DNA of 8,164 nucleotides from Pseudomonadota bacterium (GTDB lineage Bacteria > Pseudomonadota > Alphaproteobacteria > Rhodospirillales > 2-02-FULL-58-16): the NCBI GenBank assembly GCA_022567015.1, contig JADFHR010000147.1:1-8164 (forward strand), given 5' to 3'. The number at the start of each line of letters is the position of its first letter. Position 1 is the stretch's first letter. The notes beneath the pieces were generated by a model. It was not told the origin of the DNA. It made no database searches and saw only the letters and a list, made by a program, of their open reading frames with translations. Of this stretch, positions 1 through 6,781 are shown one piece after another. A program made the position numbers and the translations under genes.

Positions 1-985
1 GCGGGCCTACCGCCACCACGCCCGCCGGGCGCGGCCGGCCGATCCGCCCGTCGTGTGGAGCGAGGGATCGACGCGGCTTCTCGACTACGGCGCGGGCGCG
101 GCGACGGGGGCCGGCGCCGTCCCCCTGGTGGTCGTCCCGTCGCTGATCAACCGGGCCTACATCCTGGATCTTACCGAAAAACGCAGCCTCGTGCGCACCC
201 TGGCGGCGCGCGGGTTCCGGCCGTTTCTGGTGGATTGGGGCGCCCCCGGCGCGGCGGAGCGGGCCTTCACGCTGTCGGACTACGTCGCCGGGCGTCTGGA
301 AGCGGCCTTGGCCACGGCCGTCGACCTGGCCGGCCGGCCGGCCGGCGTCATCGGCTACTGCATGGGCGGTCTGCTGGCCCTGGCGCTGGCCCAGCGCCAG
401 CCCTGCCGCGTCGCCGCTCTCGCCCTCATGGGCACGCCGTGGGATTTCCACGCCGGCCAGTCGGGCAAGATCCGCCTGCTCAGGGCCATGGCGCCCCAGG
501 TGGCCATGATGATCGAGCGACTCGGCGTCCTGCCGGTGGATGTCCTGCAGGCGATGTTCATGAGCCTGGACCCCTATCTCACGTCGCGCAAGTTCCAACG
601 GTTCGCCGCCCTCGACGGGGGCTCGCAAAAGGCCCGCCACTTCGTCGTCCTCGAGGACTGGCTCAACGACGGGGTGCCCCTGGCCGGGCCGGTGGCGCAC
701 GAATGCCTGGTCGGCTGGTACGTGGAAAACAGGCCGGCGCGCGGCGCCTGGCGCATCGCCGGGCGGCCGGTGCTGCCGGCCGAGGTGCGGGCACGGTCGC
801 TGGTGATGATCCCGGGCAAGGACCACATCGTGCCGCCCGCGTCGGCGGCGCCGCTCGCCGATGCCCTGCCGCGGGCGGAGCGCCGGGTGCTTGGCGCCGG
901 CCATATCGGCATGGTCGCCGGTGGCCGCGCGGCGACGATTCTGTACGCACCCCTGGCGCGCTGGCTGAAGGCGGCCATGAGCTGA
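1..985 (+). CDS. phaC: PhaC-type poly(3-hydroxyalkanoate) synthase / alpha-beta hydrolase, 5' end cut by window
   Basis: The reading frame is open from base 2, so the true start lies outside the window; the GTG at 53 is internal. Numbering from that GTG, the frame shows the PHA-synthase signature: an N-terminal PSLINRAYILDL segment (30-41), the lipase-like box GYCMGG (101-106) with Cys103 as nucleophile instead of Ser, the FVVLEDWLNDGVPL block (197-210) typical of PhaC, Asp257 in GKDHIVPP, and His284 in GAGHIG. Cys-Asp-His is the PhaC catalytic triad. The protein would polymerise 3-hydroxyacyl-CoA at the granule surface. The visible 328 codons suggest a short class III-like protein rather than the roughly 600-residue class I enzyme, unless a long N-terminus lies upstream. 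The phaA and phaB genes downstream support a PHB role. A PHA-related hydrolase without polymerase activity is the main alternative. Confidence 0.8.
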   Translation, partial: RAYRHHARRARPADPPVVWSEGSTRLLDYGAGAATGAGAVPLVVVPSLINRAYILDLTEKRSLVRTLAARGFRPFLVDWGAPGAAERAFTLSDYVAGRLEAALATAVDLAGRPAGVIGYCMGGLLALALAQRQPCRVAALALMGTPWDFHAGQSGKIRLLRAMAPQVAMMIERLGVLPVDVLQAMFMSLDPYLTSRKFQRFAALDGGSQKARHFVVLEDWLNDGVPLAGPVAHECLVGWYVENRPARGAWRIAGRPVLPAEVRARSLVMIPGKDHIVPPASAAPLADALPRAERRVLGAGHIGMVAGGRAATILYAPLARWLKAAMS

Positions 986-1015
986 GAATTTTTTTGCGGT
1001 GCAGCATTCCGTCCC

Positions 1016-1044
1016 TTGTTTCGGCGTCCGGGCGGCCCTATAAC
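1016..1044 (+). promoter_or_regulatory. Candidate sigma-70-type promoter for phaA-phaB
   Basis: TTGTTT (1016-1021) and TATAAC (1039-1044) are separated by exactly 17 bp in the 111-bp gap between phaC and phaA. The -10 matches TATAAT at five of six positions and the -35 shares the TTG. The start of transcription would fall near 1051, leaving a leader of about 45 nt before phaA. A T7 tract at 989-995 just after the phaC stop has no convincing stem before it, so termination there is doubtful. Confidence 0.45.
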
Positions 1045-1096
1045 GGCCGCCACGCCGCGCACCAACCGCCGCCGATCTTGATCGAGGAGACATCCA

Positions 1097-2272
<1,176 letters not shown>

Positions 2273-2320
2273 GTCGGCACACATTTCGTCGAACGGCTTT
2301 AAAAAAAACAGGAGGATAGA

Positions 2321-3046
2321 ATGGGCCGTGTAGCGATCGTCACCGGCGGCACCCGCGGCATCGGCCGCGCCGTTTCCGAGGCCCTGAAGGACGCCGGCCA
2401 CACCGTGGCGGCGACGTACGCCGGCAACGACGACGCCGCGAACGCCTTCACCGCCGATACCGGCATTCCCGTCTACAAGTTCGATGTCGGCGACTTCGCC
2501 GCCTGCGCCGACGCCGTGGCCAGGATCGAGGCCGACCTGGGCCCGGTCGAGGTGCTGACCAACAACGCCGGCATCACCCGGGATTCGACGCTCCACAAGA
2601 TGACCGAGGAACAATGGTCGGCGGTGATCGGCACCAACCTGAACAGCGTCTTCAACATGACCCGCGCCGTCATCGGGGGCATGCGCGAGCGCGGCTTCGG
2701 GCGCATCATCACCATCGGCTCGATCAACGGCCAGAAGGGCCAGTTCGGCCAGTCCAACTACTCCGCCGCCAAGGCCGGGATCATCGGCTTCACCAAGGCG
2801 GTGGCCCTGGAGAACGCCGCCAAGGGCGTCACCGTGAACGCCGTTGCGCCCGGATACATCGGCACCGAAATGGTGCGCGCCGTGCCCGAAGAGGTGCTGA
2901 AAACCAAGATCCTTGCCTACATTCCGGTCGGCCGCCTGGGTGAGCCGGAAGAGGTCGCCCGGTGCGTCGTATTCCTCGCCGCCGACGAGGCCGGCTTCAT
3001 CACCGGGTCCACCCTCTCGGTCAACGGCGGCCAGTACATGGCCTGA
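2321..3046 (+). CDS. phaB: Acetoacetyl-CoA reductase (NADPH-type, SDR family)
   Basis: This 241-residue short-chain dehydrogenase reduces acetoacetyl-CoA to (R)-3-hydroxybutyryl-CoA, the PHB monomer. Visible motifs are the cofactor-binding TGGTRGIG (8-15), NNAG (81-84), Asn106, catalytic Ser134, Tyr147 and Lys151 (YSAAK), and the stretch INGQKGQFGQSNYS, which is characteristic of PhaB rather than FabG. The C-terminus (GSTLSVNGGQYMA) is complete. Translation should be strong: AGGAGG at 2310-2315 sits five bases before the ATG, preceded by an A8 tract (2301-2308). It follows phaA by 48 bp with no terminator between, so the two are likely co-transcribed. A FabG paralogue is the only real alternative, made unlikely by the thiolase neighbour. 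Confidence 0.94.
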   Translation: MGRVAIVTGGTRGIGRAVSEALKDAGHTVAATYAGNDDAANAFTADTGIPVYKFDVGDFAACADAVARIEADLGPVEVLTNNAGITRDSTLHKMTEEQWSAVIGTNLNSVFNMTRAVIGGMRERGFGRIITIGSINGQKGQFGQSNYSAAKAGIIGFTKAVALENAAKGVTVNAVAPGYIGTEMVRAVPEEVLKTKILAYIPVGRLGEPEEVARCVVFLAADEAGFITGSTLSVNGGQYMA

Positions 3047-3050
3047 GGGG

Positions 3051-3078
3051 GGGGCGGGCCCGGAACTCCGTCCGCCCC
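3051..3078. terminator. GC-rich hairpin between convergent phaB and GST genes
   Basis: GGGGCGG (3051-3057) pairs perfectly with CCGCCCC (3072-3078). An inner CGG/CCG stem closes an AACT loop (3061-3070). The hairpin fills the 32-bp gap between two convergent stop codons and could slow transcription from both sides. Neither side has a T tract, so intrinsic termination is uncertain. Confidence 0.4.
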
Positions 3079-3687
3079 TCACGCCGCCTCTTTCGGCACC
3101 GTCGCCGTCATCGACGGACGCTCGGAGAATTTCTCGAACCACTCGGCGAGGCCGGGGCGGTCCGTGCGCCAGTCCGGGTCCGGGAACCGCAGGTCGAGCC
3201 AGCCGATGGAGCAGGCGACGGCGATGTGGCCGATGGTGAGCGGGCCGTCGAGGCGCTCCAGTTCGCCTTCGAGGGCGTCCATGGCGCGCCCGATCACGGT
3301 GCCCTGGCGGTGCGCCCATTTGTCGTACTGGAACGCCTCGGGCCGGCGGCTCTCCAACAGCTTGAGGACCCCGGCGTCGGTCATGCCGTCGCCCAGGGCG
3401 AGCAGCCTGAGCGCCCGCCACCGGGGCGCGCCCGAGGCCGGGAAAAGCTTGTCCCCGTCATGGAGGCTGTCCAGGTACTCGCAGATCACGGGTGAGTCGA
3501 AAAGCACCTCGCCGTCGTCGGTGACGAGGGCCGGGATCTTGCCCAGGGGGTTGACCGTGGCGATGTCGGTTTCGGGGTCCCAGACCCTGGTGGGGATTCG
3601 CTCGACCCTGTCCTCGAGGCCGGTTTCGATGAGGGTGACGGTGACCTTGCGCACGTAGGGCGAGGTCGGGGAAAAACGCAGTTTCAT
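3079..3687 (-). CDS. Glutathione S-transferase, YibF-like
   Basis: This 202-residue protein has the two-domain GST layout. The thioredoxin-like N-domain (about 1-75) carries SPTSPYVRKV with Ser9 as the likely glutathione-activating residue, NPLGKIPAL (46-54) with the conserved cis-Pro52, and DSPVICEYL (64-72) for binding the gamma-glutamyl end of glutathione. The helical C-domain includes LTIGHIAVACSIGWLDLRF (150-168). E. coli YibF has the same length and style. The start at 3687 is chosen because GAGGAG (plus strand 3693-3698) lies five bases upstream; the frame runs further up without family resemblance. One oddity is His154, where the helix-6 capping motif (T-x-x-D) usually has Asp. It is convergent with phaB and shares no operon. 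Substrate unknown. Confidence 0.88.
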   Translation of the reverse strand: MKLRFSPTSPYVRKVTVTLIETGLEDRVERIPTRVWDPETDIATVNPLGKIPALVTDDGEVLFDSPVICEYLDSLHDGDKLFPASGAPRWRALRLLALGDGMTDAGVLKLLESRRPEAFQYDKWAHRQGTVIGRAMDALEGELERLDGPLTIGHIAVACSIGWLDLRFPDPDWRTDRPGLAEWFEKFSERPSMTATVPKEAA

Positions 3688-4095
3688 GGCGGCTCCTCGG
3701 GAAAATAGGGCGGGATCACGGGATACAGAGAGTAGCACCACGGCCCGGGGGCATGCCAGGGCGGCCCGCCGGGGGTAATGTCTCGGTTTGAAATTCGATG
3801 CGCCGAAAGCGCAAAGCGGGCTCGAATGTCGGCTTAGCGGATGAAGGCGGTGGTCGTTCCGGTGCGCTGATCGAGCCCGGGTATGGCCACAAGCGGACCC
3901 GAGGATGAAGCTCGGCAGCCCGGGGTTTCCCGAATGGCCTCGGCGGGCGGATTTCCGGTCTCCCCGCTGGGCCGCGTGGCGCCGTTCCTGATGTTGATGC
4001 CGGTCTGCACGGTGGCCGGCGGCGTGCTGGTCATAGCCGCGGTCACTTATACACACATCGAAAAGGAGCGCTGGGAACGGAAACGGCGGCGCCGG
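3688..4095. other. Gene-poor stretch with one doubtful membrane-segment ORF
   Basis: No gene can be assigned confidently. The first 60-100 bases are the leader of the minus-strand GST gene. A plus-strand frame opening at ATG 3883 (or 3934) encodes a 23-residue hydrophobic stretch, PFLMLMPVCTVAGGVLVIAA and on (about 3985-4053), followed by a basic tail (EKERWERKRRRR). That is the look of a single-pass membrane protein. Neither ATG has a clear ribosome binding site, and the frame runs on antisense through the 71-residue gene to 4548. The opposite strand has a 66-70 codon frame (3834-4046), also without a good ribosome binding site. At most one of these is real. Confidence 0.3.
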
Positions 4096-4311
4096 TCACC
4101 GATTGCGGGCCGAGCGCCGGTGCATGGCCGGACCGATGGGAGAGAGCGAGGATTTCCGCGAGCCGTAGGTTTTGGCGACGGACTTCGCACCTTTCACGTC
4201 GGGGACGCCGCCGCCGGCCTCTGCCCGGCCGCTTTGGGTCTTGCCGGCGGCGGTCCGCTTGGCGGTTTTCCTGCCGCCGGACTTCCGGTTCGGGCGCTTG
4301 TTTTTGGGCAT
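4096..4311 (-). CDS. Small, strongly basic protein of unknown function (71 residues)
   Basis: I do not recognise this protein. It has 10 Lys and 10 Arg but only one Glu and one Asp among 71 residues, is rich in Gly, Ser, Ala and Thr, and has no Cys or membrane segment. The N-terminal half (PKNKRPNRKSGGRKTAKRTAAGK) looks disordered and nucleic-acid binding, reminiscent of histone-H1-like bacterial tails; that role is inference. The start is supported by GGAG (plus strand 4319-4322), seven bases upstream of the ATG; the frame continues upstream but without sense. It is transcribed away from the ABC permease gene, so the two are divergent across 236 bp. An overlapping antisense frame on the plus strand is likely a shadow. 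Confidence 0.6.
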   Translation of the reverse strand: MPKNKRPNRKSGGRKTAKRTAAGKTQSGRAEAGGGVPDVKGAKSVAKTYGSRKSSLSPIGPAMHRRSARNR

Positions 4312-4479
4312 GGCCTTTCTCCGTCGGTTGATATGTCCCCGCCCCAGGGTACCCGTTGGAACGGACAATGCAATGCGGCCGGGCGGTTGGTTTCCGCGGA
4401 CCGGTTTGTTAGGGTTCCATCGGTGTCTCGATTGGTCCGGTGGAGTCCCATTCCGCTTGGGGTCGGAAGGAGACGTGTG

Positions 4480-4502
4480 GCGGCCACCTTCCAAATGGCC
4501 GC
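4480..4502. repeat. Inverted repeat in the divergent gap before the permease gene
   Basis: GCGGCCA (4480-4486) and TGGCCGC (4496-4502) form a perfect 7-bp inverted repeat with a 9-nt loop, ending 45 bp before the permease start. The position between divergent genes suits an operator or a leader hairpin, but there is no direct evidence for either. The rest of 4312-4547 shows no recognisable gene. Confidence 0.35.
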
Positions 4503-4547
4503 TTTCAGGGGTATGGCCACGCGTATGGGCAGGGTTGAGGGAATTTA

Positions 4548-5453
4548 ATGATGGCCGTCGCATCGGAAGCTCCCGTCGAGGCTGAATTCGACGAAGCCGT
4601 TCCACGCAAGCCGTGGCCGGTTCTCGCGCGCGGCTGGATGCGAAAGTATCCCTTGGGCGCCGCCGGGCTCGTTGTCGTCGTGGCGATGATCCTGATGGCC
4701 GTTTTCGCCGATCTGATTGCGCCCTACGATCCGGAGCTCAACAATTTCGAGGATATGCTGCTGCCGCCCGACGCCGTCTATTGGATGGGCACGGACCAGT
4801 TCGGCCGCGACGTGCTGACCCGAATCATCTATGGCGCCAGGACGGCGTTGATGGTCGGTTTCACGGCGGCGACCGTGGGCGCCGTGAGCGGCTTGGTCCT
4901 GGGCGTTGCCAGCGCCTACTTCGGCGGCCGTTTCGACCTGTTGTTCCAGCGCGTCATGGACGTGTTCCTGGCGTTCCCGCTGATCATCATGGCGCTGGCC
5001 ATCGTCTCCATTTTCGGGCCCGGGCTGGAAAACCTCATCATCGCCATCACCATTCCCTTCATCCCGCAGTGCGCGCGGGTGGTGCGTTCCAACGCGCTCT
5101 CCATTCGCGAGATTCCCTACGTGGATGCGGCGCGCGCGCTGGGCTTCGGCCATGCGCGGATCATCCTCCGCCACATGGTGCCCAACGTCATGGCGCCGTT
5201 CCTCATCATGTTCTCGACCTTCGTCGGCCAGGCCATCCTTTTGGAGGCGTCGTTGAGTTATCTGGGCCTCGGTGTCGCGGAACCGACACCGGCCTGGGGG
5301 CTGATGCTGCAGGGTGGCGCCGAGGAGTATGCCGAGAGCGCGCCGTGGTTGGCGGTGTGGCCGGGTGTCGCCATCAGTATCGCCGTTTTCGGGTTCAACC
5401 TGTTCGGCGACGCGCTGCGCGACGCCCTCGATCCGAAGCTGCGCTCGCGCTGA
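4548..5453 (+). CDS. ABC transporter permease, DppC/OppC type (peptide/nickel family)
   Basis: This 301-residue inner-membrane permease is complete. An N-terminal cytoplasmic tail leads into TM1 (about 36-58) and the OppC N-terminal signature WMGTDQFGRDVLTRIIYGAR (79-98). Further membrane segments lie near 101-124, 138-157, 161-174, 214-236 and 268-289. The EAA loop that contacts the ATPase is clear at 188-212 (EIPYVDAARALG, then PN), and the late hallmark SYLGLGV..PTPAWG is present. GAGGG (4537-4541) is six bases before the ATG; a second ATG follows at once. Such proteins work as a heterodimer with a DppB-type permease, two ATPases and a periplasmic binding protein, importing peptides or related solutes. 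None of these partners is in the window, so substrate and activity are open. Confidence 0.9.
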   Translation: MMAVASEAPVEAEFDEAVPRKPWPVLARGWMRKYPLGAAGLVVVVAMILMAVFADLIAPYDPELNNFEDMLLPPDAVYWMGTDQFGRDVLTRIIYGARTALMVGFTAATVGAVSGLVLGVASAYFGGRFDLLFQRVMDVFLAFPLIIMALAIVSIFGPGLENLIIAITIPFIPQCARVVRSNALSIREIPYVDAARALGFGHARIILRHMVPNVMAPFLIMFSTFVGQAILLEASLSYLGLGVAEPTPAWGLMLQGGAEEYAESAPWLAVWPGVAISIAVFGFNLFGDALRDALDPKLRSR

Positions 5454-5490
5454 CCCATGCGGGGGCGGCGACGGCGGATCGGAGGATCAG

Positions 5491-5529
5491 GTGTTGCGCG
5501 AACCGCGCATGGAGCGTTTCTCCGGGTGA
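5491..5529 (+). pseudogene. 12-codon frame with good ribosome binding site, possible stub of the next operon gene
   Basis: GGAGG (5481-5485) lies five bases before GTG 5491, which opens VLREPRMERFSG and then TGA (5527-5529). The gap to the permease stop is 37 bp, operon-like. Dpp-type permease genes are usually followed by an ATPase or a peptidase gene, so this may be the surviving start of such a gene cut by a rearrangement. The 12 residues are too few to name a family. A short leader peptide is the other reading. Confidence 0.3.
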
Positions 5530-5536
5530 TAAGCAC

Positions 5537-5562
5537 CGCCAAGGTGTTCGAGCGCCTTGGTG
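5537..5562. terminator. Hairpin downstream of the permease gene
   Basis: CGCCAAGG (5537-5544) pairs with CCTTGGTG (5555-5562), eight base pairs including one G-T. The first T tract (5587-5591) is some 25 bases further on, so this is a weak candidate terminator for the permease transcript. Confidence 0.25.
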
Positions 5563-5646
5563 AGGCACCACGGTACCCCGGCGCCGATTGATTTTTAATG
5601 ACCTCTCCGTAAACCCCTGGTTTTCAGCCTCCTCAAAAGCTCAATT

Positions 5647-5838
5647 TAGTGAATGTCTCCTTCGGGTCCAGGCTGTGTGAAAACTATCTTCGAGGCCCGG
5701 GCGCGCAACATTGATTCGCGTAACTGCCGTCGCAGGCAATTATGATTCACGCGTCCGCTATTGCCCAATCTATTGTTGCGCCGACGCTCTTCCGACCGGG
5801 GATTTCACACAGCATGGACCCAAACCAGACACTCAATA
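5647..5838. mobile_element. MITE-like element, 192 bp, with 36-nt imperfect terminal inverted repeats
   Basis: The left end 5647-5682 and the reverse complement of the right end 5803-5838 agree at 30 of 36 positions. The inner 19 nt, GGGTCCAGGCTGTGTGAAA at 5664-5682, differ from the right copy at one base only. The 120 bp between them encode no protein. They hold a small hairpin (5722-5741) and two near copies of TGATTCGCG (5712-5720, 5743-5751). A GGCTGTGTGAAAA end is common at insertion-sequence tips in alphaproteobacteria (recalled, possibly IS1182-type), so a non-autonomous derivative fits. No target-site duplication is clear, so the exact outer ends are uncertain. Confidence 0.6.
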
Positions 5839-5926
5839 CCAGTCCCCAAGAAGCACCTAAAGCTTGTAGGCGTCGGCTGCATGCCGGAGCTAGGCGGCGC
5901 GGGGCACCCGGCTCTTCCACGAGGTT

Positions 5927-6262
5927 CTACACGAGCGGGACGTAATCGTATTCACCGACACCCTGTAGTACGAGGAAGGTCGTCGAGCGGTCCCCACCAT
6001 TGGTGACGAGGTGCGGACGGCGCGGTTCCACGGGATAGATATCACCGGGGCCGAGGCGTACCTCCTCCTTGGGTTCGCGCAGGAAGATCCTGAGGTGTCC
6101 TTCGATGACGTAGAACGTGTCCCGGATATTGCTGTGGTAATGCCAAGGCACGTTTTGAGTCGGCGAGATTTGGAGTTCGTTAATGCGGAAGCCGGGACGC
6201 TCTAAATGACAGGCCCGGCGCTCGACTTCATAGAGATGGCTGGCGTCCTTCAACGGTTCCAT
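5927..6262 (-). CDS. Small single-domain cupin protein
   Basis: This 111-residue protein is one cupin beta-barrel. Motif 1 is HYHSNIRDTFYVIEG (41-55), with metal-ligand candidates His41 and His43 and Asp48 where the motif usually has Glu. Motif 2 is PGDIYPVEPRRPHLVTN (72-88), with His84 as the third histidine. Such small cupins bind a metal and act as isomerases, dioxygenases or sugar and ligand sensors; the sequence alone does not say which. The start at 6262 is preferred because GGAGG lies five bases upstream; the ATG four codons earlier overlaps this site. It stands alone, flanked by the MITE-like element on its 3' side and a hairpin-rich stretch on its 5' side. Its G+C is lower than that of the PHB genes. 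Confidence 0.82.
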   Translation of the reverse strand: MEPLKDASHLYEVERRACHLERPGFRINELQISPTQNVPWHYHSNIRDTFYVIEGHLRIFLREPKEEVRLGPGDIYPVEPRRPHLVTNGGDRSTTFLVLQGVGEYDYVPLV

Positions 6263-6403
6263 CGTTTCCTCCATTTAGCGTGGCTCTCGCCCAACATTGA
6301 CGGAAAGAGACTTTTCCGTGACATATCCCAGGCGTACGCCGGAATTGACATGGTGACTCCGATCGCCAGCCGTGCGGTCAGTGCCAGCGCCCTCGGAGGA
6401 GAA

Positions 6404-6478
6404 ACACGACTTGCTCCGTTTTCGCAAGGGAGTCGTGTCGCGCTACGACACCGTCAGACAGAGAAGCGAAGCCTGACG
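6404..6478. repeat. Cluster of three overlapping or adjacent hairpins
   Basis: ACACGACT (6404-6411) pairs with AGTCGTGT (6431-6438). GTGTCG (6435-6440) pairs with CGACAC (6446-6451), overlapping the first, so the two are mutually exclusive. CGTCAG (6452-6457) pairs with CTGACG (6473-6478). The minus-strand translation of this stretch joined to 6603-6631 begins MSALRPTADI, a short peptide I recall as a recurrent spurious product of dispersed repeats in alphaproteobacteria. Confidence 0.45.
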
Positions 6479-6602
6479 TGGGTCCGCGTAGAATGTCAAA
6501 CCGTTCGGAACGACCGGTATTGTCCGCAAGGTGCCGTTCCCCATTCCAGGCGCACTATGACCGCAACGGGTCAGGTGCAGAAGCGCCGATGACCCTGCGC
6601 CG

Positions 6603-6631
6603 ATGTCTGCCGTTGGGCGTAAGGCGGACAT
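6603..6631. repeat. Palindromic core of a dispersed repeat (MSALRPxADI-type)
   Basis: ATGTCTGCC (6603-6611) and GGCGGACAT (6623-6631) form a 9-bp inverted repeat with one G-T pair. Read in either direction it yields MSA-rich peptides (MSAVGRKADM on plus, MSALRPTADI on minus). Such short peptides recur in annotated alphaproteobacterial genomes and mark a repeat rather than a gene; this is from memory and not checked. Confidence 0.45.
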
Positions 6632-6689
6632 GACCCGTCAAGAGCGGACGTTCGGGGCTTTGGTTCGGCAGGATTTCGAACCGGGCCAC

Positions 6690-6718
6690 GACCCCGCCGG
6701 GGGACCGGCGGTGGGGTC
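6690..6718. repeat. GC-rich hairpin upstream of the methyltransferase gene
   Basis: GACCCC-GCCGG (6690-6700) pairs with CCGGC (6705-6709) and GGGGTC (6713-6718), eleven base pairs with a 3-nt bulge and a GGGA loop. There is no T tract. It ends 63 bp before the methyltransferase start. Confidence 0.4.
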
Positions 6719-6763
6719 CGGCCGGGACGGGCTGGGGGACGGTGCCAATCGGCCCGCTTGTGT

Positions 6764-6769
6764 TATATG
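6764..6769 (+). promoter_or_regulatory. Possible -10 element just upstream of the methyltransferase start
   Basis: TATATG (6764-6769) lies in an otherwise GC-rich stretch 12 bp before the ATG at 6782. A start of transcription about seven bases downstream would leave almost no leader, consistent with the missing ribosome binding site. No good -35 is visible. Confidence 0.25.
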
Positions 6770-6781
6770 CTCGTGCCCGCC

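Larger units (their letters stand above)
5454..5926. other. Non-coding stretch with operon remnant and MITE-like element
   Basis: This stretch holds a 12-codon truncated frame, a small hairpin and the MITE-like element, each listed separately. G+C falls visibly from about 5585. I see nothing recognisable in 5563-5646 or in 5839-5926; the latter is the 3' flank of the minus-strand cupin gene. Confidence 0.5.
6263..6781. other. Non-coding, hairpin-rich stretch between cupin and methyltransferase genes
   Basis: No gene is supported here; the open frames are short, lack ribosome binding sites and look like read-through of repeats. A 7-bp inverted repeat, ACGGAAA/TTTCCGT (6300-6319, 6-nt loop), lies in the cupin leader and could be an operator or leader hairpin. 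Further right are three hairpins (6404-6478), a palindromic repeat motif (6603-6631), a GGTTCG/CGAACC hairpin (6662-6682) and a GC-rich hairpin (6690-6718). Confidence 0.5.

Noticed and set aside
989..995. Intrinsic terminator after phaC based on the T7 tract
   Set aside because: Only a weak, mismatched stem can be drawn before it.
4096..4605. 169-codon version of the small basic protein with an upstream start
   Set aside because: The extra N-terminus has no ribosome binding site and looks non-coding, while GGAG is well placed before the ATG at 4311.
6345..6350. Perfect TTGACA as a -35 element
   Set aside because: No acceptable -10 lies 16-18 bp downstream and no plus-strand gene follows within several hundred bases.
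6206..6592. 128-codon plus-strand frame
   Set aside because: It begins antisense to the cupin gene, lacks a ribosome binding site and runs through hairpin repeats.
6660..6685. tRNA 3' end or T-arm on the minus strand (GGTTCGAAATCC)
   Set aside because: The T loop has an extra base and its stem does not pair; no D arm, anticodon arm or acceptor stem can be built upstream.
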